Source of the DNA: Sinomicrobium oceani | Lineage (GTDB): Bacteria > Bacteroidota > Bacteroidia > Flavobacteriales > Flavobacteriaceae | Direction of reading: 5' to 3' | Length of the DNA: 64,000 bases | Assembly: GCF_900119185.1 (NCBI RefSeq) | Contig: NZ_FPJE01000003.1 | Location: 186,001-250,000, forward strand | Shown here: piece after piece, positions 52,652 to 60,579 of the stretch | Numbering within the stretch: position 1 is the first letter of the stretch | Layout of the letters: every line of letters starts with the position of its first letter | The notes under the pieces: generated by a model | What the model saw: the letters and a program-made list of their open reading frames with translations, nothing else | The model's database searches: none | Told to the model about the DNA's origin: nothing | Program-made: the position numbers and the translations under genes

Positions 52652-53194
52652 TTAATCGCCTGTTAAAAAGTGTTCTATTTTTTTTACAGCATGGTGATAG
52701 GAAGCTTTAAGAGCTCCTACCGAAGTATCGAGAATACCGGACATTTCCTCATAGGTAATCCCTTCGAAATACTTCATGTTAAATACCAGTTTCTGCTTTT
52801 CGGGCAGGGTCGCTATGGCCTGTTGCAGTTTTAGCTGTACGTCATCACCGCTGAAATAGGTGTCGGCGTGGAGGTTGGCCACCAGGGATTCCTGCAGTTC
52901 GCCGTTATCCAGTCCCTTACGTTTTGCCTTGGCATTCAGGAAAGTGATAGATTCGTTGATCGCTATGCGGTACATCCAGGAAAACAAGCTGCTTTCTTCT
53001 TTGAATTTGTCGATATTCCGATAGATCTTAATAAAGGTATTCTGCAGCACATCATCGGTGTCTTCATGATCTATAACCGTTCTCCTGATATGCCAGTACA
53101 ACCGTTCCTTGTATTGGGACACGAGTTCACGGAAGGCCTGTTCGCGGGTCGCCGGAGCCTTTAATCTGCGCACTAATATTTCATCTGATACCAT
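52652..53194 (-). CDS. ECF-type RNA polymerase sigma factor (2)
   Basis: The 180-residue protein (ATG at 53194; a start two codons upstream is possible) has sigma region 2 (RRTVIDHEDTDDVLQNTFIKIYRNIDKF) and region 4 (FNMKYFEGITYEEMSGILDTSVGALKASYHHAVKKIE). Its layout is sigma, anti-sigma, exported protein. It is only distantly similar to the sigma factor at 47577-48137. Confidence 0.92.
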   Translation of the reverse strand: MVSDEILVRRLKAPATREQAFRELVSQYKERLYWHIRRTVIDHEDTDDVLQNTFIKIYRNIDKFKEESSLFSWMYRIAINESITFLNAKAKRKGLDNGELQESLVANLHADTYFSGDDVQLKLQQAIATLPEKQKLVFNMKYFEGITYEEMSGILDTSVGALKASYHHAVKKIEHFLTGD

Positions 53195-53408
53195 AATCAT
53201 TATGGATTAGACTATAAAAACAGGAAAAGGTTTAAAAAAATTAAATTAACAAAAAATATGAGGGTAGTGATGTTTAACTCTCTTTTTTTAAGATGATTGG
53301 TGACAGAAAATAAAAAATATACTTATATTCGGATCAACTTTTTAACCAACCAATTCTTTTTTTGCTTTATATAGGGTGAAAAAAGCCCAGGTCTTACTGT
53401 GAAAGTAG

Positions 53409-53437
53409 CACCCGCCCGTAAAGGCGGGTGTTCTTTT
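53409..53437 (+). terminator. Plus-strand terminator-like hairpin in a gene-free gap (possible small RNA end)
   Basis: CACCCGCC and GGCGGGTG form an eight-base-pair stem with loop CGTAAA, followed by TTCTTTT on the plus strand only. Both flanking genes are on the minus strand, so no coding transcript needs this terminator. A small TACT/AGTA hairpin precedes it. The rest of the gap 53195-53488 is AT-rich and shows no gene. Confidence 0.45.
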
Positions 53438-53488
53438 ATTGTTTTATCCGGTGCTCCGCACGATAACCGCTGTTTTTTCAGGCAGGAG

Positions 53489-55315
53489 CTATTCGAAAGA
53501 CTGCATGTCTACCAGTTTCCTGTAATTGCTGTTCTTTTCCATCAGTTCGTTATGCGTACCTTGTTCCACGATCTCTCCCCGCTGCATAACGACGATCAGG
53601 TCGGAGTTCTGAATGGTGGACAAACGATGTGCAATGACTACCGAGGTTCTGTTTTTCATCATGTTCTCCAGGGCTTTCTGCACCAGTTTTTCACTTTCCG
53701 TATCCAGGGCCGAAGTGGCTTCGTCCAGGATCATGATCGGTGGGTTTTTCAGTACGGCACGGGCAATGCTCAGCCTCTGTTTTTGTCCGCCTGACAATTT
53801 GTTTCCGCTGTCACCGATATTGGTATGAATGCCCTGTGGAAGCTGGGAAACGAATTCGTAGGCATTGGCTACTTTAAGTGCTTCTTCCACTTCCTGGTCG
53901 GTGGCATTCTCTTTCCCGAGAGAAACGTTGGCTTTTACCGTGTCGTTAAACAGGATGGAATCTTGTGTGACCAGTCCCATTAACCCACGAAGCGACTGTA
54001 ATTCCATATCGCGGATATTTATACCGTCTATGGAAATACTGCCTTCCTGTACATCATAGAACCGTGTGAGCAGATTCGCAATCGTACTCTTACCACTACC
54101 GGACTGCCCGACGAGGGCTACGGTCTTTCCTTTGGGAATATGGAGCGAAAAATTCCGGAGTACTTTCTCTTCCTCATACTGGAAATTAATACGGTCTATA
54201 CGTATTTCACTATCGAAATGATCTTTGGTACGTGAAGCCGGTGTGTCGGCGATGGTATTTTTTTCTTCAAGGACCTGTAATACCCGCTCGGCAGCCGCAT
54301 TTCCCTTTTTAACACCATAAGATGCTTTGGAAATGGCTTTAGCCGGGGTCAGTATATTATAGGCAAGCCCCATGTAGGTGATAAATACGGGACCGTTAAG
54401 GCTTCCTTCTATGAGTACCATATGTCCGCCATACCACAATAATATGGCAATGACGATAATTCCGAGGAACTCACTTGCCGGAGAAGCGAGATTCTGACGA
54501 TTGAGTATTTTGTTGGATAACTGATAAAATCGTTTGGTGGAATCGCGGAATCTCTTGTTGAAGTACTTTTCGGAGTTGAACCCTTTTATCACCTTGAGTC
54601 CGCCCAGGGTTTCTTCGATGATGGAGAGGAAATACCCCTGTTCCAGCTGGGCCTGATCGGACTGTTTTTTTAGCCTTTTCCCGATCATGGATATGATAAA
54701 ACCGGATACGGGAATAAAAATAAAGACGAACAGGGTGAGTTTGGCACTGAGGGCAAACATGGCCACTATAGTAAAAACAATAGTAAGTGGTTCTCTTACG
54801 ATCAGCTCCAGTATGGAGAGGAAGGAGTGTTGTATTTCGAGGACATCAGACGATATACGGGCGATGACATCTCCCTTCCTTTTTTCCGAAAAATAGGCTA
54901 TAGGTAATTCCACGACCTTTTTGTACATAGCATTCCGGATATCTTTTAAAACTCCGTTACGCAGAAAGGTTATAAAAAACATGGCCAGGTAATTGAACAG
55001 GTTTTTCAGGAGGAACAGGGAAATAATAATAACAACCATGGCTCCCAGGGTATATTCTGCTCCGTGATTTTCATTGGTAGTGGTAATATAGTAATTGAGG
55101 TAATCTTCCAGGTACGATTTGAGGTGCCCGAGGCCCTCGTATGCCGGGCGGGTAGTAACATTTTCCGCTTCTCCGAACAGTACGGTAAGCATGGGTATCA
55201 GGGATACCATGGACAAGGTAGCAAACAGGGCATACAAAATGTTACAGATAACATTGAGTACGGCATATTTACGGTATGGCCGGGCAAAGCGAAAAATTTT
55301 CTTGAAATAATCCAT
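53489..55315 (-). CDS. msbA: MsbA-like ABC exporter
   Basis: Starting at 55315 (MDYFKKIFRFARPYRKYAVL) gives 608 residues: six membrane helices in about 1-330, then an ATPase domain with LVGQSGSGKSTI (Walker A), KLSGGQKQRLSIARA (signature), PIMILDEATSALDTESE (Walker B) and IAHRLST (H-loop). Half-transporters of this type flip lipid A or other lipids across the inner membrane. The ATG at 55369 lies in a GC-rich hairpin region and its residues do not match the family, so I reject it. Confidence 0.9.
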   Translation of the reverse strand: MDYFKKIFRFARPYRKYAVLNVICNILYALFATLSMVSLIPMLTVLFGEAENVTTRPAYEGLGHLKSYLEDYLNYYITTTNENHGAEYTLGAMVVIIISLFLLKNLFNYLAMFFITFLRNGVLKDIRNAMYKKVVELPIAYFSEKRKGDVIARISSDVLEIQHSFLSILELIVREPLTIVFTIVAMFALSAKLTLFVFIFIPVSGFIISMIGKRLKKQSDQAQLEQGYFLSIIEETLGGLKVIKGFNSEKYFNKRFRDSTKRFYQLSNKILNRQNLASPASEFLGIIVIAILLWYGGHMVLIEGSLNGPVFITYMGLAYNILTPAKAISKASYGVKKGNAAAERVLQVLEEKNTIADTPASRTKDHFDSEIRIDRINFQYEEEKVLRNFSLHIPKGKTVALVGQSGSGKSTIANLLTRFYDVQEGSISIDGINIRDMELQSLRGLMGLVTQDSILFNDTVKANVSLGKENATDQEVEEALKVANAYEFVSQLPQGIHTNIGDSGNKLSGGQKQRLSIARAVLKNPPIMILDEATSALDTESEKLVQKALENMMKNRTSVVIAHRLSTIQNSDLIVVMQRGEIVEQGTHNELMEKNSNYRKLVDMQSFE

Positions 55316-55393
55316 TCCGATGTGTGGTTTTAAAACATGTTTTCCCGGGGGGAGCCCGCCGGGAAACACAAAAATATAAAATGTATACGTAAG

Positions 55394-57118
55394 CTAAGCC
55401 CCTATACCCATATCGAGGACTATATTATTTATCCTTTGGGTCAGAGCCTCTTCGGTAGCCTCAAAACGTTCTATAATATCCAGGTCGGTACAGACACTGA
55501 CATAAAATTTTATTTTCGGTTCCGTTCCGCTGGGTCTCGCGGCAATTTTACTGCCGTCTTCGGTATAATAAATAAGGACATTCGACTTGGGGATGTCCAA
55601 TGCCTTTTCTTCGCCGGTAATCATATTCCGCGATACGGAACTCTGATAGTCTTCGATAAAGGTAACTCTGGAGCCGTTGATCTGTTGAAGCGGTTTGTTT
55701 CTCAGGTCGATCATGATCTGGCTGATTTCCGCAGCGCCTTCCATTCCTTTTTTAACAAGAGATATAAGGTGTTCTTTATAAAAGCTGAAATCGACATACA
55801 TGTGCAGGAGCTTTTCGTATAGTGAACTTCCTTCCGCTTTTGCCTCGGCGGCGATCTCACAAGCAAGTAGGGAAGAGGTTACCGCGTCTTTATCTCTCAC
55901 GAAATCGCCTACCATAAACCCGAAACTTTCTTCTCCGCCACCTATAAAAGGCTGCTCCGGATGGTCTTTTATCATTTTGGCAATCCATTTGAACCCGGTA
56001 AGACCTGTTTTGCATTCCACACCATAGGCCTCGGCCAGCCTGTTCATCAACGGTGTGGATACTATGGTAGAGCCTATGAACTCATTTCCGGTAATCCGGC
56101 CTTGCTTTTTCCACTGATTGAGCAAAAAATTGGTCATCAGTACCATGGTCTGGTTCCCGTTGAGCAGTATGAGCTTGCCTTTCGTGTCTCTTACGGCTAT
56201 TCCGAGCCTGTCACTGTCCGGATCGGTTCCTATGACCATATCCGCACCGACTTCTTCAGCTTTTTGTAAGGCCATGGTCAGGGCTTCCGGTTCTTCCGGG
56301 TTAGGCGATTTTACCGTAGGAAAATCACCGTCCGGCGTAGCCTGTTCGTCTACGATATATACGTTTTTATATCCCGCCCTTTTAAGGACCTCAGGGAGAA
56401 TGGTTATCGAGGTTCCGTGCAGAGAGGTAAATACGATCTTGAAATCGTCTTTGCCACGGGCATTAAAACTTCCGTTCTTTACCGAAGCATTGATGAAAGC
56501 TTCGTCTACTTCCTTATCGATATAAGATATGAGTTCTTCGTTGGGAGTAAACCGGATGTCCTCGAAGGAGAGATCGTCGATCTCACCAATGATCTCGCCG
56601 TCCTGGGGAGGTACGATCTGTCCCCCGTCCGTCCAGTATACCTTATATCCGTTATATTCCGGCGGATTGTGCGATGCCGTAAGTACGATACCACAGTGAC
56701 ACCCGAGGTGTTTTACCGAAAAAGAGAGTTCGGGTGTAGGACGAAGTGCCGAAAACAGATAGACCTTGATCCCGTTGGCCGAAAAAACTTCGGCAACTAC
56801 CTTGGCCAGCGTGTCGCTGTTATGCCGGCAGTCGTATGCGATAGCCACTTTGAGTTCTTCATCCGGGTATGTTTTTTTGAGGTAATTGCTGAGTCCCTGA
56901 GTGTTTTTACCGAGGGTATATTTGTTGATACGGTTACTGCCTACTCCCATAACCCCACGCATACCACCCGTACCGAATTCCAGATCTTTATAGAAACTTT
57001 CGGTAAGTTCTTTCGGAGCATTCTCTATTAAATCTTTTATTTTTTCTTTGGTAGCCTCGTCAAATGCCGGGCTCAGCCACTCGTTAACCTTTTGAAGAAT
57101 TTTTTCGTCTGCTTGCAT
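55394..57118 (-). CDS. pgcA: Phosphohexomutase (phosphoglucomutase/phosphomannomutase)
   Basis: The 574-residue enzyme (ATG at 57118; one three codons upstream is possible) has the phosphoserine loop [23 protein letters not shown], the metal site [13 protein letters not shown], the substrate loop [12 protein letters not shown] and the phosphate site [13 protein letters not shown]. It interconverts glucose or mannose 1- and 6-phosphates. It lies between the exporter and the glycosyltransferase on the same strand, in line with a role in surface polysaccharide precursors. Confidence 0.93.
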   Translation of the reverse strand: MQADEKILQKVNEWLSPAFDEATKEKIKDLIENAPKELTESFYKDLEFGTGGMRGVMGVGSNRINKYTLGKNTQGLSNYLKKTYPDEELKVAIAYDCRHNSDTLAKVVAEVFSANGIKVYLFSALRPTPELSFSVKHLGCHCGIVLTASHNPPEYNGYKVYWTDGGQIVPPQDGEIIGEIDDLSFEDIRFTPNEELISYIDKEVDEAFINASVKNGSFNARGKDDFKIVFTSLHGTSITILPEVLKRAGYKNVYIVDEQATPDGDFPTVKSPNPEEPEALTMALQKAEEVGADMVIGTDPDSDRLGIAVRDTKGKLILLNGNQTMVLMTNFLLNQWKKQGRITGNEFIGSTIVSTPLMNRLAEAYGVECKTGLTGFKWIAKMIKDHPEQPFIGGGEESFGFMVGDFVRDKDAVTSSLLACEIAAEAKAEGSSLYEKLLHMYVDFSFYKEHLISLVKKGMEGAAEISQIMIDLRNKPLQQINGSRVTFIEDYQSSVSRNMITGEEKALDIPKSNVLIYYTEDGSKIAARPSGTEPKIKFYVSVCTDLDIIERFEATEEALTQRINNIVLDMGIGA

Positions 57119-57156
57119 TTTTTCCATTTGTTATAAGTTCATAAGCGGAGCACTCC

Positions 57157-58173
57157 TTATCCGGTAATACGTTTTCCTGCCTGTTGTTGTTTTGCCTGTT
57201 TTTGATCCGTAAGCATATCAACGTTCAAAACATCCGATATCTTATACCGGTCATTATTTGTTTTGTTCCGGAGAATGATTTCGCCGAGAAATCCCGCCAG
57301 GAACAATTGCGATCCTATGATCATGGTTGCCAAAGCTATAAAAAACCACGGATTTTGTGTGACGAGTATGGTGGGTTGCTGGTGATAGAGCTTATATAGC
57401 TTGTCGGCACCGATAAAACCGGCCGAAAGGAAACCGATGAGAAACATCAGTACACCGAGCGCACCGAAAAGGTGCATGGGACGTTTACCGAAACGGGAAA
57501 GGAACCAGATGGTAATGAGGTCCAGAAACCCGTGGATAAAGCGCTCCATACCAAATTTTGTTTTGCCGTATTTCCGCGACTGATGTTGCACGACCTTTTC
57601 CTCGATTTTTGCAAAACCGGCGTTCTTAGCCAGAACAGGGATATAGCGGTGCATTTCTCCGTACACCTCAATATTCTTAATGACCTCTTTCCGGTAAGCT
57701 TTGAGTCCGCAGTTGAAATCGTGAAGTTTTAACCCCGAAGTTTTCCGGGCGGCCCAGTTAAAGAGTTTCGAGGGGATGTTCTTGGTGAGTACATCGTCAT
57801 ACCTTTTCTTCTTCCAGCCCGAGATAAGATCGAATTTCTGATTGACAATAAGATCGTAGAGTTCCGGGATCTCTTCCGGGTTGTCCTGTAAATCGGCATC
57901 CATAGTAATAACTACTTCGCCACGAGCCATACGGAAACCTGCGTGCAAAGCCTGTGACTTTCCGTAATTACGGAAAAAACGGATACCTTTCACCGCATCG
58001 TTTTCAGCAGCGAGCGCCTCGATCGTTTCCCACGAACGGTCGGTGCTGCCATCGTCGATAAAAAGTATTTCATAAGAAAAGCGATTGGACAGCATTACCC
58101 GTGCAATCCAATCGTGTAATTCGCGTAAAGACTCCTGTTCGTTCAGTAGTGGTATAACTACAGATATGTTCAT
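57157..58173 (-). CDS. Glycosyltransferase family 2 with C-terminal membrane helices (DPM/GtrB-like)
   Basis: Using the ATG at 58173 gives 338 residues. The GT2 domain (about 1-215) has SVVIPLLNEQESL, ILFIDDGSTDRSWE, VVITMDADLQDNPEEI (DxD-like) and CGLKAYRKEV. Two membrane helices follow (GALGVLMFLIGFLSAGFIG and WFFIALATMIIGSQLFLAGFLGEIIL). It transfers a sugar from a nucleotide to a polyprenyl phosphate carrier. It is upstream of pgcA on the same strand with a 38-base gap. Confidence 0.92.
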   Translation of the reverse strand: MNISVVIPLLNEQESLRELHDWIARVMLSNRFSYEILFIDDGSTDRSWETIEALAAENDAVKGIRFFRNYGKSQALHAGFRMARGEVVITMDADLQDNPEEIPELYDLIVNQKFDLISGWKKKRYDDVLTKNIPSKLFNWAARKTSGLKLHDFNCGLKAYRKEVIKNIEVYGEMHRYIPVLAKNAGFAKIEEKVVQHQSRKYGKTKFGMERFIHGFLDLITIWFLSRFGKRPMHLFGALGVLMFLIGFLSAGFIGADKLYKLYHQQPTILVTQNPWFFIALATMIIGSQLFLAGFLGEIILRNKTNNDRYKISDVLNVDMLTDQKQAKQQQAGKRITG

Positions 58174-58264
58174 GGGCAATAATTAAATACTCCCCAAATT
58201 TACGCAAAATTGTTTCATGGGAAATTTTATCCCGGGGTATTGCCCGGGTATTTTCCGTCTTATA

Positions 58265-58789
58265 TTAATATTCCGGAGCTTTCTTCTTTAAAATAACACC
58301 GGTGATCAACGAAATCACAAAGCCTATAAACATATTGAAAACGAGAATGACCGGATATGTTATCCAGAAAAACTTGGATTGCATGGCTATGGCATTATCG
58401 ATCTGCTCCGTTGTTAAAGCAGGATTTTGTTCCCGCATTCCGTTACGGGTAACTTCGGCGAGTTTCTCATGAAAATCGGGTTCTATGGCATTGATGTATA
58501 CCAACAGGTAAAGGATAGTGACGATCGCAGCAACAGCAGAGGCCCCTATACCTATTTTCAAGGCTTCGCTAAGCGAAATAAAACTTAGATTTGCCCTTTT
58601 GAACTGGTATATTGCCAAGATGATAAAAGCAATGAGAATAAGTGTGGAAATAATCTGTTTGCTCGCACTTTGATCGTATTGCATATCCATAAAATGCAGC
58701 ATCAGACTGAATGCAATTCCTGCCGCACCGGTGAGCAATCCGTAAATCAGTGCATATTTCCCTGTGGTCGGTCGTTGTGTTTCTTCCAT
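58265..58789 (-). CDS. DUF4199 membrane protein
   Basis: The 174-residue protein has four membrane helices: ALIYGLLTGAAGIAFSLMLHFM, IISTLILIAFIILAIYQF, IGIGASAVAAIVTILYLLVYI and WITYPVILVFNMFIGFVISLITGVIL. EALKIGIGASAVAAIVTILY and the region before the last helix match DUF4199. The function is unknown. In related genomes it often lies beside a DPM-like glycosyltransferase, as here. Confidence 0.88.
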   Translation of the reverse strand: MEETQRPTTGKYALIYGLLTGAAGIAFSLMLHFMDMQYDQSASKQIISTLILIAFIILAIYQFKRANLSFISLSEALKIGIGASAVAAIVTILYLLVYINAIEPDFHEKLAEVTRNGMREQNPALTTEQIDNAIAMQSKFFWITYPVILVFNMFIGFVISLITGVILKKKAPEY

Positions 58790-58897
58790 AACTGAAATAT
58801 TTTGGTTAAAAATAGTTAATTAGTAGCTATACCTCCGGGTTTTGTTACACATTTGCATACAATATTTTTCTCAGAGACATTTTTTTTGAAATAAGTG

Positions 58898-58927
58898 TTG
58901 TTTATTGTATAAATATACTTAAATTTG
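58898..58927 (+). promoter_or_regulatory. Promoter of rpmE2
   Basis: TTG at 58898-58900 and TAAATTTG at 58920-58927 are 19 bases apart, a near-perfect flavobacterial promoter, 39 bases upstream of the L31 start. Confidence 0.75.
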
Positions 58928-58966
58928 CACCTCGAATTTTAGGAGAAAGAAATAAATATAACGGCG

Positions 58967-59218
58967 ATGAAAAAAGGCATACATCCGGAAAATTATAGAT
59001 TGGTAGCGTTCAAAGACATGTCAAATGACGAAGTTTTTCTTACCAAATCCACTGCAAACACAAAAGAAACTTTAGAGGTAGAAGGTGTGGAATACCCGTT
59101 GGTAAAACTGGAAATTTCCAGAACATCACATCCTTACTACACCGGAAAATCCAAATTGGTGGATACTGCCGGACGTATCGATAAGTTCAAAAACAAATAC
59201 GCGAAATTCAAAAAGTAA
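58967..59218 (+). CDS. rpmE2: Ribosomal protein L31, type B
   Basis: The 83-residue protein starts [21 protein letters not shown] and ends [14 protein letters not shown], with [20 protein letters not shown] in the middle. It has no Cys, so it is the zinc-free type B form, a part of the large ribosomal subunit. A strong promoter precedes it and a terminator follows. Confidence 0.97.
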   Translation: MKKGIHPENYRLVAFKDMSNDEVFLTKSTANTKETLEVEGVEYPLVKLEISRTSHPYYTGKSKLVDTAGRIDKFKNKYAKFKK

Positions 59219-59240
59219 TTCTTGCGAACTAAAGTATATG

Positions 59241-59269
59241 AAAACCTCTGAGAAATCAGGGGTTTTTTT
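59241..59269 (+). terminator. Terminator of rpmE2
   Basis: AACCTCTG and CAGGGGTT (one G-T pair) close loop AGAAAT and are followed by seven T bases. It covers the ATG at 59238, which supports a GlmU-like start at 59304. Confidence 0.8.
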
Positions 59270-59303
59270 ATTTTTACAGAAAACTCACACACATACGTAC
59301 AGG

Positions 59304-60479
59304 ATGAATTATATTTTATTTGACGGTCCCGCCCGCAATGCGCTTCTGCCGTTTACCTATACCAGGCCGGTGGCAGAGATACGGATAGGGATACTCACTA
59401 TAAAGGAAAAGTGGAGCAGGTTGCTGAGTGGTAAGGTATCTGTTCGTACGGAAGAATATCTGTCGGCTAAATTTCCGGAGGTCAGCACGGATGAGAACAT
59501 ATATATAGACGCTTCTTTCCTGCCCGATCAGGACCTGGCGGCCCTTGTAGAACAACTGAAAGCCGGCGAGGCGATAACTTCCGATGGACATATAGTAGCC
59601 TACAATGCCGCCCGGGAAGAAACTTCCGGTTTTTCTGCGTACCGGAAAAAAGAATTTGCAGGGCAACTCATACGTATAGAAAATACCTGGGATATTTTTT
59701 CTAAAAACAAGGAAGCCCTTCATCGCGATTTTGACCTGGTTACAGCCGGAAGAAAAAGTGAACCTATCCCTGAAGGGGTACAGGTTATAGCCCCGGAAAA
59801 TATTTTTATAGAAAAAGGGGCACAGCTGTATTTTACTACGTTGAACGCTTCGGACGGGCCTATATACATAGGTAAAGATACCCTGGTTATGGAGGGGTGT
59901 CATATCCGTGGCGGTTTTGCACTTTGCGAGCGCAGTATCGTAAAGATGGGAGCGAAGATTTACGGGGCGACTACCGTAGGGCCGTATTGTAAGGTAGGAG
60001 GAGAAATCAATAACTCGGTACTTTTTTCTTATTCGAACAAGGGACACGAAGGATTTCTGGGGAATTCTGTTTTGGGAGAATGGTGTAACCTGGGGGCAGA
60101 TACCAATAATTCCAATATGAAAAACAACTATGATGAGGTAAAGCTCTGGAGCTATGCTAAAGCATCAGCTGTGAAAACGGGGTTACAATTTTGCGGACTA
60201 ATGATGGGAGATTACAGTAAGTGCGGGATTAATACCATGTTTAATACGGGAACCGTTGTCGGGGTAAATACGAATATTTACGGCAGCGGGTTACCGGCAA
60301 ATTTTGTACCGGATTTTTCCTGGGGCGGGGCAGGTGGTTTTACGGAATACCTCTTGCCTAAAGCCATTGCTGCTGCACAAAGAGCGGCTTTAAGACGGGA
60401 AGCTGTCTTTACCGAAGCAGACGGGCATATCCTGGAACGTGTGTTTGAGGATACTCAAAAATGGCGGGATAACTCCTGA
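59304..60479 (+). CDS. GlmU-like sugar nucleotidyltransferase with left-handed beta-helix
   Basis: Starting at 59304 gives 391 residues. The N-terminal domain reads MNYILFDGPARNALLPFTYTRPVAEIRIGI, a variant of the nucleotidyltransferase loop. From about residue 175 there are hexapeptide repeats (IYIGKDTLVMEGCHIRG, VKMGAKIYGATTVGPYCKVGG, NSVLGEWCNLGADTNNSNMKN), as in the acyltransferase part of GlmU. This Bacteroidetes family may make or modify UDP-amino sugars. Whether both activities are present is not known. Confidence 0.88.
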   Translation: MNYILFDGPARNALLPFTYTRPVAEIRIGILTIKEKWSRLLSGKVSVRTEEYLSAKFPEVSTDENIYIDASFLPDQDLAALVEQLKAGEAITSDGHIVAYNAAREETSGFSAYRKKEFAGQLIRIENTWDIFSKNKEALHRDFDLVTAGRKSEPIPEGVQVIAPENIFIEKGAQLYFTTLNASDGPIYIGKDTLVMEGCHIRGGFALCERSIVKMGAKIYGATTVGPYCKVGGEINNSVLFSYSNKGHEGFLGNSVLGEWCNLGADTNNSNMKNNYDEVKLWSYAKASAVKTGLQFCGLMMGDYSKCGINTMFNTGTVVGVNTNIYGSGLPANFVPDFSWGGAGGFTEYLLPKAIAAAQRAALRREAVFTEADGHILERVFEDTQKWRDNS

Positions 60480-60504
60480 AAATCTGCTGTAGTATAGGTA
60501 TAAC

Positions 60505-60532
60505 GAAGCCGGGAATGTACATTCCCGGCTTC
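60505..60532 (+). terminator. Perfect palindrome between convergent genes (terminator-like)
   Basis: GAAGCCGGGAAT and ATTCCCGGCTTC form a 12-base-pair perfect stem around loop GTAC. T runs are weak on both sides, but the position between the GlmU-like and S9 peptidase genes fits a bidirectional terminator. Confidence 0.65.
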
Positions 60533-60579
60533 ACTTATTACAGGCTTTATTGTCTTGTCCTGCCGAAACAGGGGGCGGT

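Noticed and set aside
55335-55370. GC-rich hairpin between the phosphohexomutase and MsbA-like genes
   Set aside because: The stem has a bulge and no T run on the minus strand; it could be a weak attenuator but I cannot support a terminator.
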